From Agrypnia vestita (lineage: Eukaryota; Arthropoda; Insecta; Trichoptera; Phryganeidae), in contig JADDOH010008025.1 in assembly GCA_016648135.1 (NCBI GenBank), positions 1-64,000 of the forward strand: a stretch of DNA of 64,000 nucleotides. The letters are read 5' to 3'. A model generated the notes under the pieces. The model did no database searches. It was not told the origin of the DNA and saw nothing but the letters and a program-made list of their open reading frames with translations. A program made the translations under genes and the position numbers. Positions 11,611 to 21,767 of this stretch are shown in pieces; positions within the stretch are counted from its first letter, which is position 1, and each line of letters begins with the position of its first letter.

Positions 11611-12120
11611 GGGATAATACTTGTATTATAATATAAAAAAAAGTATATTTTTCAGTTTTTTATATTTATAACTAACAAATTCATTTTACAGAATAACAAC
11701 TAGCTTTTGTTTTGTTTTGTAGCAATTTTAAATACAGAGATAAATTCTAAAATATCCATGATTTGAATAATTTTAAAACAGTATGTACTTGTCCAAATAT
11801 CTGAGTTAAATTTGCATTTTTCTTAGTGTGCGTATGCATGTGTGACCCCAAATGTACTTAAGAATGCATTGTCATCAGGTTGATGTGCAAAATATCAGCT
11901 CGATTGGATGACGGAAAGTGTGTTAATTTTCACTTCCAATATTTTCCACTAAATCCTTTTAAGAAATCAAGCAAAACCGGCGGTTAAGTTCGCGTAAAGG
12001 ATAAAAATAGCGTATGCTTTTAAAAGAATATGAATTTGGAGGAAACGAAGGCGGCTGTCATAGTATTGGAGCAAATAACAAAAATATTTATTATATCTCT
12101 ACTTATCTTATCAATTTAAT

Positions 12121-12345
12121 ATTTAGCCACGGAGGTAGACACGGAGGATGGAGCGCCAAGCTCTTCTGACTTGAAACGACTCACGCCTCATCCATATTCA
12201 CACGTCTTTCATGCAGGCTCCTCGATTTTAGTAGATTCTCACAGGACCGTCTTCTGGTATCTCTTTTAACCATTCGTGCCAAATATTCTGTTTCTGGTAC
12301 CGTCAATATTTGCGTCACGTATGTTTCTTTCACTTTCTTTCACTA
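12121..12345 (-). pseudogene. Degraded RTE-like LINE 3' end
   Basis: Contains diverged counterparts of the 13.8-kb and 36.4-kb LINE tails in the same order: 'gatggagcgccaagctcttc', 'cacaggaccgtcttctgg' and 'cattcgtgccaaatattctg'. No open frame remains. Confidence 0.55.
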
Positions 12346-12611
12346 GTGAGATCTTTTTTGATACTTATTAGCACATCTGTTCCGTTTTATTTTGGGTTCA
12401 GGACTAGATAGTAGCCCAAGATAGTAACAGATAGAATATGCGTGATGACAGTATGAAATGATAAAATAATAAGTGATTTTAGGGAAGAAAATATTTTGAA
12501 AGGATTCTAAAAAATGATCCTGTTTTAATATACACGTCGAGATTAATAAGATTTTCAATAAAATAAAATTCTGCGATCGGCCATTTTAACTGAAACACGG
12601 ACCAGAGCGAA

Positions 12612-12696
12612 TGACGTCACGCCTAAGTAACCGTCACCGTGTCTTTTGAACTGTTGTCATAGACACAATGCAATGTTTACTTAGGCTTGACGTCAC
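12612..12696. repeat. Inverted repeat capped by two CRE octamers
   Basis: TGACGTCACGCCTAAGTAAC (12612-12631) and an inverted near-copy ending in TGACGTCA (12677-12696) face each other across about 45 bp. Each arm ends in a full TGACGTCA. It could be a small foldback element or a paired binding site; nothing else shows function. Confidence 0.6.
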
Positions 12697-12836
12697 GCAG
12701 ACGCCATGACACCTAATTACGCGAAATTAAAAGTAGGAAAAGCGGATTGCTTTAAAAATGGAATAAAAATGTTAATTAAAAAGAGACTACATATTATAAG
12801 GTCGAAAATTTTTCGTTAACTTACCAGACTGCCGTG

Positions 12837-12902
12837 GCGAAATTGGATAACGCGCCATCCCCGGATAGAATGGAGGTCCGTTGGTTCGAATCCCGGTTAT
12901 TT
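12837..12902 (+). pseudogene. tRNA-like sequence (pseudo-tRNA or SINE head)
   Basis: Has an A-box-like 'tggcgaaattggataacgcg' and a perfect B box/T-loop GGTTCGAATCC about 45 nt later, the pol III spacing of a tRNA. The acceptor ends do not pair and the anticodon stem has only about four pairs, so a working tRNA is unlikely. Confidence 0.5.
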
Positions 12903-13314
12903 GATTTTTCTGTATGACTTTACTAATTGATTAATAAAAATTTGTTTACAGATAGGTAGATGAAAATGCAATTATTTGCGTAAAAACTTTTATTACTGAA
13001 ATAAAGGTGTTTTTGCTAATAGTAGAAGTGTACCTAGATTATTTATTTATTTATTTATTTAGTAATACACGCCCATTACATTTACATAAAAAATATTACA
13101 TTAAATTCAAAAAGTATATACATTAAGCAATATCATCAATAGCATTAAAAATATTAATATAAAGTAGGTAGGTACATGTATGAGCAATAAATGATATAAG
13201 CAGTGAAAATATCAGGTATAAGCATTAAAATATGAATATAAAAATTAAAAATATAAAATACAGAGCAGTAATGTGTATAAAAAAATATTTATTACACATC
13301 ATTACATGCATATA
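12903..13314. other. AT-rich sequence with a (TTTA)n run; probable LINE 3' tail
   Basis: A TTTA run at about 13040-13060 is followed by 'gtaatacacgcccattacat', which resembles a minus-strand LINE 3' UTR preceded by its tail. No coding part seen. Confidence 0.4.
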
Positions 13315-13315
13315 T

Positions 13316-13596
13316 ATGGTCCTTGCATATGAAATTGGCGTTTAGTATGGGAGGAACATAAAGCCGATTTTTTTTTATTATAATATATTTATTTAATTAA
13401 AGTATGTACCATTGCTATCTATGCACTTTTGCCATCTCATAGGTAGTTCATCGATCCCTTTATTAAAAAAAACATTCGGACGGGAATCAATAAAATCGTA
13501 TAAATTTGGATTTGGAATTCCTAACCAAAGAGAAGATATTTGAGATAAAATTTGCCAGTACGGCAAAACGCCAATTTCATATGTAAGGACCTAATA
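13316..13596 (-). mobile_element. Internally deleted mariner with transposase C-terminal remnant
   Basis: The ends 'ggtccttgcatatgaaattg' and (inverted) 'ggtccttacatatgaaattg' form terminal inverted repeats of about 28 bp next to TA dinucleotides, the target used by Tc1/mariner. Inside, the minus strand still encodes DSRPNVFFNKGIDELPMRWQ and KCIDSNGTYF, matching the typical LP.RW.KCI...G.YF C-terminus of mariner transposases. The element is about 280 bp against about 1.3 kb for a full mariner, so the catalytic D,D34D core is deleted. Confidence 0.88.
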
Positions 13597-13739
13597 TAAT
13601 AAGCAGTAATGAAATAGTATTGGAAGGTTATTTAAAAATCTGTCATGATGCCTATTAACAATTGCAAGGGCGAAATTCGGATTGGATTTGTCTCGGTGGT
13701 ATCGAAATATATATTTTCGACACACATTGTAAAGTAAAA

Positions 13740-14495
13740 GCCGTTTTAACTAACTAACTAACCATCACGCCGTTTCCCTGCAGGGGTAGGCAGAGAGGAT
13801 TGAACGCTACACTCTTCTATCCTGGCACACCACTTTTGCTTCGGCCACATTCATACCTCTTCTCATACACGTTCTACGGTTGTTGCGGCTTTTAACAGGG
13901 CCATCCTCAAATACTTGTAGCACCTGATCGTGCCAGGTCTTTCGCGGACGCCCTCTATTCCTGTTGCCTTCAACATTCGCCTCATATATTTTCTTAACCA
14001 TCCTTTCCTCGTTCATACGTTCCACATGACCAAACCATCTCAGCACTCCTTTCTTTATTCTATCTACCACACTACAGCCAGCATTGCATTCACTTCTAAT
14101 TTGTTCATTCCTCACTCTATCGACCAAAGATTTTCCACACAAGCGTCTTAGTGACCGCATTTCCACCGCATTCAGTCTACTTTCATTCCTCTTTTGCCAA
14201 TTCCAGGCTTCACTTCCATACATAAGGGTTGGCACTAGAACGCCATTATGTACCGATAGTCTTGCTTCTTTTGACAGATTCTTATTGGCCATAATTGCAT
14301 TTAGTGCACCATTAACTTTGTTTCCCGCAGTTACTCTCCTTTCGATATCATTCTTAGCCTTGCCGTCTCTACTAAACATACTTCCCAAATACACAAACTC
14401 GTTCACTTGTTCTAAGCATTCGTTGTTTATAATTACATCACACTTAGTCACTCTTTCGTCTCTCTCTTGTGCATATCCTAATCTTAATAACCTAA
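13740..14495 (-). pseudogene. RTE-like LINE ORF2 C-terminal fragment with (GTTA)n tail
   Basis: A 214-codon open frame (13807-14451) begins near an EFVYLGSMFSRDG block (RT thumb) and continues through VPTLMYGSEAWNWQKRNESR, an EMRSLRRLCG block, LRWFGHVERM, NRGRPRKTWHDQV and a CMRRGMNVAEAKVVCQDR ending. The RT catalytic YxDD is absent (5' truncation). The 3' end at about 13745 is a four-base tail, seen on the + strand as 'taactaactaactaa'. Its good preservation suggests a fairly young insertion. Related copies lie at 36.3 and 53.4 kb. Confidence 0.88.
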
Positions 14496-14759
14496 TAATA
14501 CATTATTGAATACATATACATGGACTTTACGTTGTATTCCATTCCCGGGTCTCTCAATCACTTCCCTTTGTCGACTATATTGATATTACAGGATCACTTC
14601 GTCAAGCGCACATATATTAGACTGAGGCTCCAAGGTTTAATTATAACTCCGATATGTCCCAATGTCGCCGATCACCTAATTAGTGGAACAGGGAGGAAGG
14701 GAAGAATAGAGGGGAGGCAATTCAAACATTAAAAAAACCGTCATAATTAATTAAAATTC

Positions 14760-15060
14760 TCTCTTTACTATATTCTTTTTTTTATTGTTTGCTTATTGTT
14801 AGTTTATTTTTTTAAATTGTTGTCCCACATAAATGCATTAATTATCGTATAATTATTATTATTCTGTAACTTTTTTTCTTGTTATATATATTTATGTAAA
14901 ATATATAAAAGTGTAAGTCCCTCTCCAGACACAAGAGTTAGCATCTTTTTGGAGAGGTACAACGATAAAAATTTATGTATCTAATTTTTTTTTATGTTTC
15001 AAAATTAACTATGTACCTTAACAAATTTCAATAAATCCATTTAAAAAAAAATATTTCGTT
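14760..15060 (+). pseudogene. LINE 3' UTR fragment
   Basis: Contains 'aagtgtaagtccctctccag' and 'ctttttggagaggtac', then an AT-rich end. The same block ('aagtgtaagcccctcaccaa', 'tttttggagaggcaaagc') follows the RT relic at 29.3-30.3 kb, which identifies it as the 3' UTR of that LINE family. The 70-codon ORF just upstream (14520-14732) is unrecognised. Confidence 0.6.
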
Positions 15061-16583
15061 CAAGCTTAATGAATATAGCGCAAGCCCCAAACATACTTAA
15101 TAACGAGCTATAATAGTTATAAGCTATAGCGGTTATAGCGGTCGAGCTATAAGTTAATAACCCATCAAAAATGACGGTACTTTTACATGCCGGTTCCTAA
15201 AGAAAATGTATTTACTTATTTGTAGCCAACACCCATGCAATAATAAAAAAGACTTTTATCAAAATATTTGAACATTTTTTTTATATTTCTCCTGCCGGCC
15301 GTTTATGGTACCCACTATTTTGAACCTTAAAACGGTTTTTTGCATCAAACTAAATCGATACTTTGATGTCAAAGTCACTCTAGGGACAACATTATCAAAT
15401 AATTAATATTATAAATAAAATAGACATCAAAAAAAACCGGTACCGGAAATCCAACCCGGAATAAATGTTTATAAAACCAAAAAAAATAATTAAAAAACCA
15501 AAAAAATTTTACCCAAAGAAAATATATTTCAGAAAATAAATTGTGAACTCCATAATCTTTTTATAGGCACAAATGGTTCGCGTCTTTGCTAATTCCTATG
15601 TGTACTGTATTTTTGACGGGTCACGCAGACTCGATAGCAGCAACATCGTTTTATTGCGGCCGGTTCGTGTTTGCTGGCCCGGGGTTCAAGTCCCATCTCC
15701 GGCCATGTAATTTCGTTTTTTAGGCGCGAATTTTAACGAAATTACGGATGTTACACGAAGTTACGGATAGACATCCAACGAAATAATTGTAATCGGGAAT
15801 CAGGACGGAAACTTTTTAGCTGAAACAGGTATTTTAACGATACATTGGAAAAGTGTATTTCATTCAGATGTATACAACCTGTGGTGAAAATACAACCCAC
15901 GTTACTTTTACATTATTGATATAAGCAGCATAACCTAATTCCACCTCTTGTGCACGCCACTGAATTTTACTATCTGGCTTCGCCCGAGTTTGATTTCATA
16001 TTCCCTTATATTGAATTTATCTTCACTTATATTTCACTGAATAAAGCAAAAAAAATATATACTTGCAAGAAATAAAATGACCGAAGCAGAGCAGTTGAAA
16101 GTAACACTCTTCTTAGTTAATCTTATTTCTTGCCGAAAAATATGAAGCAAATTTTGTCTTATTTTTGGATAGTTAAAAATGGACATTTAAAATTACTTTA
16201 CTGGTTGGTGGAAATGATTTTGCGGGCTGAAAATAGCCAAATTGACCTAAAAATTCCATAAACTATGTTAGTATTATGACGCTAAAGCGCACCGTATGAC
16301 AGCTTCCGAATAGAGAATAGTAGTAAATATCCATAATAGAGACGAACGGATGTGATGAATAGGCACACCATAATGCGTAGTGTGCAACTTTTAAAGGAAC
16401 TAAGCGATCATGGCGATGTATTTAGTGACTGCATTACAAGCGTCAGACAGAAAACCGCTTCCATAGAAGGTATTTACCTCATAAATCGGACGGTAAATGG
16501 AGCAATCTTTCATGCATATTTTTTGTATGTACCACTAATTTTTACCCTTTTTAAAAGTGGGCTTTGCAGAAAGTGAATAGTAC
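15061..16583. other. Unassigned sequence with a truncated tRNA-like block and one unrecognised ORF
   Basis: At 15658-15706 GGCCGG and CCGGCC flank a B box-like GGGTTCAAGTCCC, like a tRNA lacking its D and anticodon arms. A 74-codon ORF at 16352-16576 (MMNRHTIMRSVQLLKELSDH...) is not recognised. It runs up to the LTR below. The rest is AT-rich with no clear feature. Confidence 0.4.
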
Positions 16584-17104
16584 TGTGGTGGCCAAAGACG
16601 CGTACATATACACGTGTAATGAGGTACCACATACGCTGACATCGAGCACGGCAGACCGTTACCCTCGACACAGAGGTCGAGGCAAAAGCGCTGAGCACAA
16701 CGAACAAGGCACCAATGTAAGCCAGACCAATGACCGAGTACAAAGGCGACGTATAGCAGAGGGCATGAAGAGCGGATAAACTCACATTGCTGACCAGACT
16801 AAATATTACCCACACGAGCGGCCGAGTAAGACGAAGTCATAATACACTGAGTCCTTTGTCCACGACAAATATAAAAACGGTAGTCTCCAGAGCAGACTAT
16901 CTCACTTCCCCAGTGAACAGTTCGTATAGCGGAAGCCCTCGCCGTCATACCTTCGAACGTCACTTTCACTTGTAACCTTTGTACCTACTGTATTCTTTAT
17001 AACTTTTACTTTAACAATTCAATAAATTCTGTAAAACCGTCGTGACTTTACATCATCAACACAGCTCCAACTTATCCTTTACCGGAGGGCTCATCCACCT
17101 CCAA
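16584..17104 (+). mobile_element. Solo LTR (TGTGGTGGCC family), copy 1
   Basis: About 521 bp starting TGTGGTGGCCAAAG. It holds a TATA box ('caaatataaaaacgg', near 16868), a CAGT-type initiator region downstream and a polyadenylation signal ('caataaattctgtaaaac', near 17021), the U3-R-U5 order of an LTR. The pentamer AGTAC lies immediately before the start (16579-16583) and again at 17105-17109, consistent with a target duplication, although the right end is less certain because it diverges from copy 2. No internal retrotransposon genes adjoin it. Confidence 0.75.
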
Positions 17105-17856
17105 AGTACTGAATGAAAGAAAAAATTATCTTAATCTTAAGACATTCAGAATTACCTATGTAACATATTCCACTTTTGATTTTAGCGTCTCAATTAAGAT
17201 AAGGTTGAAACGCGACCTCTAAAATGTTTGGAACCACTTCGATCGAGCGGTTTCAAATATCCTAACTTTATTCTAATACCCACAGGAATAACTATGCATT
17301 AAATTCACCGGTAGGATGCATGCATCGTCTTGGAAATAAATTTTCGTAGACATTTTACGTCGTAGGAGCATACCCGAATTAAGGAATATATCAATAGAAT
17401 TAATTACAGTTTAATGGACTAAATTTTTACTTATTTTTGTTCCCCATGAATTATATGTATTTATTTATTTTAAAAACTCCTAATTATTGTTCATTTTCCT
17501 TTTAAATATATTTTGATTTTATCCTCTATATTTATTTTTGGTTATTTTATCTTCTTATCTTGTATATCTGGTATATTGGTTTAATTATCCTTATTTTACG
17601 ATATTATTAATTTGATAAAGGTTTCTAATTATTACTTTTGCTTGTGTACAAATCATCGTTTTTATATATTGTTCATTTTGTATTGTTTACTTATCTTAAA
17701 TGTGTTTTATTTATACTGTCATTTTTTAAATTATGTACTGTAAAACGTGTTTTATGTTAGGTATATAACAATCCTTTTAATATTCTCGTACTGTCAAAGC
17801 CCACTAGGGCGTTGATGAATACATAAATAAATAAATTATAAATAATGTTGTTGCAG
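17105..17856. other. AT-rich DNA up to the first recognised exon; LINE 3' tail-like
   Basis: From about 17400 the sequence has the composition of a LINE 3' UTR and ends 'cccactagggcgttgatgaa' plus 'tacataaataaataaatt', a typical tail, right before the polypyrimidine/AG acceptor at 17856. No exon for the first half of the C2 domain is visible here. Confidence 0.5.
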
Positions 17857-18035
17857 CGATATCGACGACGTGCAGAGCGACTCCCTCCACCTGGACATCT
17901 GGGACCACGACGACGAGAGCTCCGTGCTGGATGCCGTGTCCAAGCTCAACGAGGTGAGGGGCGTCAGGGGACTGGGCAGGTTCTTCAAACAGGTCTGCCA
18001 GTCTGCCAGGCAAGGCAGCCAGGACGACTTCCTAG
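17857..18035 (+). CDS. unc-13-4A: unc-13-4A/BAIAP3-like exon a: C2 domain, distal half (partial gene)
   Basis: First recognised exon of a Munc13-family vesicle-priming gene. Acceptor TTGTTGCAG|C and donor CCTAG|GTCAGT bound 179 nt. The exon starts on the third base of a codon and ends after the first base of a glycine codon. Translation begins [20 protein letters not shown], continues [10 protein letters not shown]...GLGRFFKQ and ends DDFLG. The WDHDD motif supplies the loop-3 aspartates that coordinate Ca2+ in C2 domains. The LNEV...G.GR.FKQ insertion before DDFLG is characteristic of the BAIAP3/Munc13-4 branch rather than classical Munc13. The exons for the first C2 strands were not found and may lie upstream of the window or be missed. 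Known role of the family: priming of dense-core or secretory vesicles at the plasma membrane. Confidence 0.92.
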
Positions 18036-18107
18036 GTCAGTGCCACAAAATTGCAACCCTTAAACTTTTGGCACAGTATCCTAATTAATAACTTATTGCT
18101 TGACCAC
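18036..18107 (+). other. Start of intron 1 (18036-24385)
   Basis: Intron 1 is 6.35 kb, opens with GTCAGT and closes TTCTTTCAG. It is almost entirely repeats, listed separately below. No further exon is needed, since exons a and b join in frame through a shared glycine codon (G|GT). Confidence 0.85.
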
Positions 18108-18600
18108 AATAACTTGACGTGCGGCGACTTTGGAACTTAAACCCGCCCCGTCCGCACCCGGCGGTAACCCCTCGCCCTGTCATTCAGTTCAATTTCGGGA
18201 GCTGTAACATCTTTATTACCAATATACACTGAATTATTATGTCGAAAACATCCTAAACAGTCCGGGATGGTGCAAGAACAATTGCCAATGATGTATGACC
18301 AATATACACTGAATTATTATGTCCAAAACATCCTAAACAGCCCGGTATGTTGCAAGAATAATTGCCAATGAAGTATTAAAGTTTTGCGAAGCTGAAAAAG
18401 CAAACTATGGAGCGATATTACCGTCTGACAGTTAGACAGAGAGAACGGCCGCCATTATTGCTTGGTTTCTTTAGTGCTGCCCGACCAAATTCTGTTACCA
18501 GTCACTGGACATTCTGTACATTATGTATTGTGTAATAAATTTACATCCTGGCAACTTCTGTTACGCGACAGGGACGCCCTCCCTCGCACGCCAAGTTATA
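18108..18600 (+). mobile_element. LTR-like repeat (AACTTGGCGTGCG family), copy 1
   Basis: The ends are inverted: 'aacttgacgtgcgg' at the left and 'cgcacgccaagtt' at the right. 'gtgtaataaatttacatcct' near the 3' side looks like a poly(A) signal, suggesting a solo LTR rather than a DNA element. About 80 bp in the middle ('ccaatatacactgaattatt' to 'caattgccaatga') is tandemly duplicated in this copy only. A second copy without that duplication lies at 52356-52787. No clear target duplication. Confidence 0.7.
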
Positions 18601-18649
18601 GTGGTCGCATTCTACCATCACTCAGGCTCCCTGACTGTTCTGTATCACA

Positions 18650-19300
18650 AGGATGGGTAAAAAGCTAGGCTCTTCTATCTTGGTACACCACACTTGTCTT
18701 GTCCACTTTCATACATCTCATGCAAGCTCTTCTTTTTCAGAGAGGCTTTTCATATTTGGTGACTTGATCACAGGTATTTCAATGATACCCTCTGTTGCTG
18801 TCACCTTCAGCCCTCGCCACTCATATTTTCTTCATCCTCTCGCTCACACGTTCCAAATGTATACTTTATTCTAAAACTATTTTATAAAAATCTCCCTACG
18901 TCACTGTTGGTTCTAAAACCTCTAGTGGGTCCTTCTAATAGCCTTCTTTCCTCTCTCCAGTTATGGATCTTCAAGCCAGATGTCTTTGAATACATCATCC
19001 CTCCATATTAATTTTGTCCTTCATGAGCTCCTTTCCCCTATTGATCTTGTATCTTGTATTCAGTAGCCATTCTCTCCACATGACCGAACTACAGAAAACT
19101 TACCAATTTTATAAATTTTGGGATCTTCAGCTCCTTAAATACAGTATAGAGCTCGTTGTCATAACACCTGTACCAAAATCTATTTTCTAGAACCGGTACA
19201 AAGATACGCCTCAAAAGTTTCCTTTCAAAAACATCCAGTGCTCGCTTGAACCCCCTTTCTAGTCTTTCTAGTCAATACTCACGTTTCAGCTGCGTAAGCA
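18650..19300 (-). pseudogene. Decayed LINE 3' region
   Basis: 18656-18760 resembles the RTE-like tails at 13.8 and 36.4 kb ('aggctcttctatcttggtac'). 19110-19270 is an inverted, diverged copy of 54740-54835 ('gatacgcctcaaaagtttcc' against 'attttgaggcgtatctttgg'), which in the other orientation reads like an LRRIFGPI-type RT C-terminal block. No open frame survives. Confidence 0.5.
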
Positions 19301-19360
19301 CTGGTCGTCTGAGCTTTGTGAACACTAACATTTTAGTGTTTCCGGATAGCAGCCTAATTT

Positions 19361-19545
19361 TCTGTGTATAGTTTTCTGGCGTATTCTGCCGTGTAAATAT
19401 GTACTCTCTGGCCAACGTTTCGGATCCCATTGTAGGGTCCATCATCAGGGCTGATGTGATGATGGACCTGCAATGGGATCCGAAACGTTGGCAAGAGAGG
19501 TCACATATACACGGCAGAACATCCCAGAAAACTATTCATAGAAGA
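19361..19545. repeat. Near-continuous palindrome from Penelope-type terminal repeats
   Basis: Left arm 19361-19448 and right arm 19452-19545 are inverted copies with almost no spacer. Shared blocks include 'tctgccgtgt', 'tggccaacgtttcggatccc' and its inverse, and 'tagttttctgg'. The sequence type (hammerhead-like hairpin plus 'cagaaaactattcatag') matches terminal repeats of Penelope-like elements. A related block is at 28.9-29.1 kb. Confidence 0.75.
19411..19449 (-). ncRNA. Hammerhead-ribozyme-like motif 1
   Basis: Read on the minus strand: CTGATGA, a stem-loop of about 19 nt whose arms pair (GGACCC with GGGATCC, one bulged A), then GAAA and CGTT. CUGAUGA...GAAA are the invariant core boxes of hammerhead ribozymes, and the very short helix III (AC/GU) is the minimal form known from Penelope-like elements. 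Both boxes are intact here. Activity is not shown. Confidence 0.55.
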
Positions 19546-20004
19546 TTCTGAACGGCCGTGAAAATCTAAGAACATTTTCAGCCTATTTTTTATCTCATTT
19601 CGAAGGCGGAAATATAAGGTGTTATTCTTATCTGCTATAAAATATCCAAGGTTTGCTAATCTTGGTACCGCTTCAAAATTCTGGCCTTCCTATTGCAGTT
19701 TTTGGGTGCATCCAACGGCCATGTTGATATTCTGCTAATTTACTTTTAACAATTTAAAATGACCTTAGTATCAGTGTACGTGAATAGGCGCTCTGAGCGC
19801 TGCCATGTTGAGAACGCAATAAGGAAATACTGTCTCGCTAAGATGCATTGAGCATAACGTTATTCAGTGCGCGCTTGGTATACATTATAAAACCGGGGTA
19901 TCTCTAATTTTCTTCTTATTTTCCAAATAACACTTATTTTATTTCATACCATTTTACCTCAAAAATTTACTTTTCCGTAATAAAAATACCGGTCATTTTA
20001 CTGT

Positions 20005-20548
20005 TTTTACTCCCTTTATATTAAGTCGTGGCGTCTGCTTGCTTGCCGTCAACAAAAACTTTGGATCGATTTCTGATCCTTTTCCCGTGATCCAATCGAG
20101 CTGAAACTTGGCAATTAGACTCATGGCGACGATCAAGAAGATCTTACAAATTTTCGTTAAAAAAAATTAATAATTATAGTATAATTTCGGATTTTTAGAA
20201 ATTTTATTGGTTTTTTCAAATTGGAATCATTAGAAAAGTTTGACTACGGCGGCCCGATAACGTCGTGGAATATTTTCTAAATTTGAATTACTCCGTCGGT
20301 ATGTACAATAGGTACTTCACTACGAATGTCGAAAATCTAAATTGACTGACAAATGTTTTTAGAATTTAATCTTCAAAGCATGAAGTGTCTTATCAAAGCT
20401 CAAAACATCTGACATTTTAGAAATATATTAAATTACTGTAAGTTTAGTGCTATGTTATATGTTTTAATTCGTCTTTAATTATTGTTATATTTTACAAAGA
20501 AAGGGAATATAATAAAAACTTGGTTTATATGGGTTACTTTTTTTTTAT
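20005..20548 (-). repeat. Interspersed repeat family A, copy 5 (inverted, enlarged)
   Basis: Read on the minus strand it starts with 'aacccatataaaccaag' and 'tccctttctttg', and ends with 'cgatccaaagtttttgttga' and 'taaagggagtaaaa'. It is about 545 bp, so a segment of about 220 bp (roughly 20270-20490) is extra relative to the other copies. Confidence 0.8.
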
Positions 20549-21767
20549 TGATTTACTCTAATTTAATCAACACATATACAAGAAATGCTTATGTGTAAGT
20601 TCTGTTTTTGTGCCAGCTTTTGCCGAGCTGTCTATACTAAATCTACGTTAATACAATGAAAGTTAATTGACCAAATTAATCCCCGATTACCGCAATTTTC
20701 TTCCGAATCAATAAAGTCATTTTTAGTGTCAAGCGATTATCCCCCTTACGACATCGAGATTAGCTCCTGGAGTATAAAATTGTTCTTTACAAGAGGTTAG
20801 ACAAGACCCTTAAACATGCTTAAGTGCTTTAGTCGGGGATATTTTAGTATTATTTTTGTCGACTTTTTATGAGATATATATTTTTTATGAAGCACATATA
20901 TTGCGAAATATAAATTACAGATTTTTAGCTTTAAATATAAATTACAAATATTTGACATATTTTTAACTTATTCACCAGCAAAAAAAATTATTCCGTCAAA
21001 TTTCCATTTTTTCCACCCGTACTAGAATACTTTTAAAAAAGTAGGTAAACACGTCATACTGGTTACTATGGTGAATACATATTTTATACAGCAACTATAT
21101 GATACATTCCATAACTTTTTGACAATTTTTAGAATTTCTCACCTTCAATGCTTAAATTAAAAAATATATATTTTACGTTCATGTAGGGATGTAAATAGTA
21201 AACTTTCGAATCACATTAAATGTATATATGTAAACAGTAAAAAAAAATTATCAAAATATACAATTATTTTAACTTTACTTTTACATTTCTAAATTTGTAT
21301 TACACATATTATTTGCAGTTTCCATTTCTCAAATCTTCATTGCAAAATTGCAATAATGAGACAATTTAACCCATGTATGATTCAAAATAAAAACATACAA
21401 CAAATAAGTTATAACAAAATTTCCAGGCGTTCAGTATTGAGGTTATACAACCTGTTGCGCACGATGCTCGTCTACTCGAATCTGGATACTCGAACGCACA
21501 CACACTCGAATATAATAGAAAGAGACACAGAGAGAGAGAGAGAGAAAAACGCTTTTTTCTTACGTGATGATTTCTACCAGACAACTCTTACCGCAAGCCG
21601 CGTTAAAAAACTTAGTTCCAAAAATGTCAATTGGTTTTACGATTTTGTTGACGGACTTTTAGTTCATTTAAGGTTCTTGTCGACTATGATTCCTAAGTAT
21701 TTGATTTTATTTGATATTTTTGATTTATAGTTTGTAGTTTATTTGATATAAAATAAAGAAATAATTA
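20549..21767. other. Intronic AT-rich DNA with a (GA)n microsatellite
   Basis: A GA run lies at about 21527-21545. A 124-codon + strand ORF (21356-21730) spans it but has no recognisable domain. Nothing else identified. Confidence 0.45.

Noticed and set aside
12837..12902. Functional tRNA gene
   Set aside because: B box is perfect but the acceptor ends do not pair and the anticodon arm is poor.
16510..16815. Antisense ORF conserved between 16.5-16.8 kb (-) and 24.1-24.3 kb (+)
   Set aside because: Both lie in the U3 part of the two solo LTRs; the shared peptide simply follows the nucleotide similarity, and LTRs of this type do not encode proteins there.
21356..21730. 124-aa ORF spanning the (GA)n run
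   Set aside because: Contains the microsatellite-encoded ERERE stretch and otherwise AT-driven residues; no domain.
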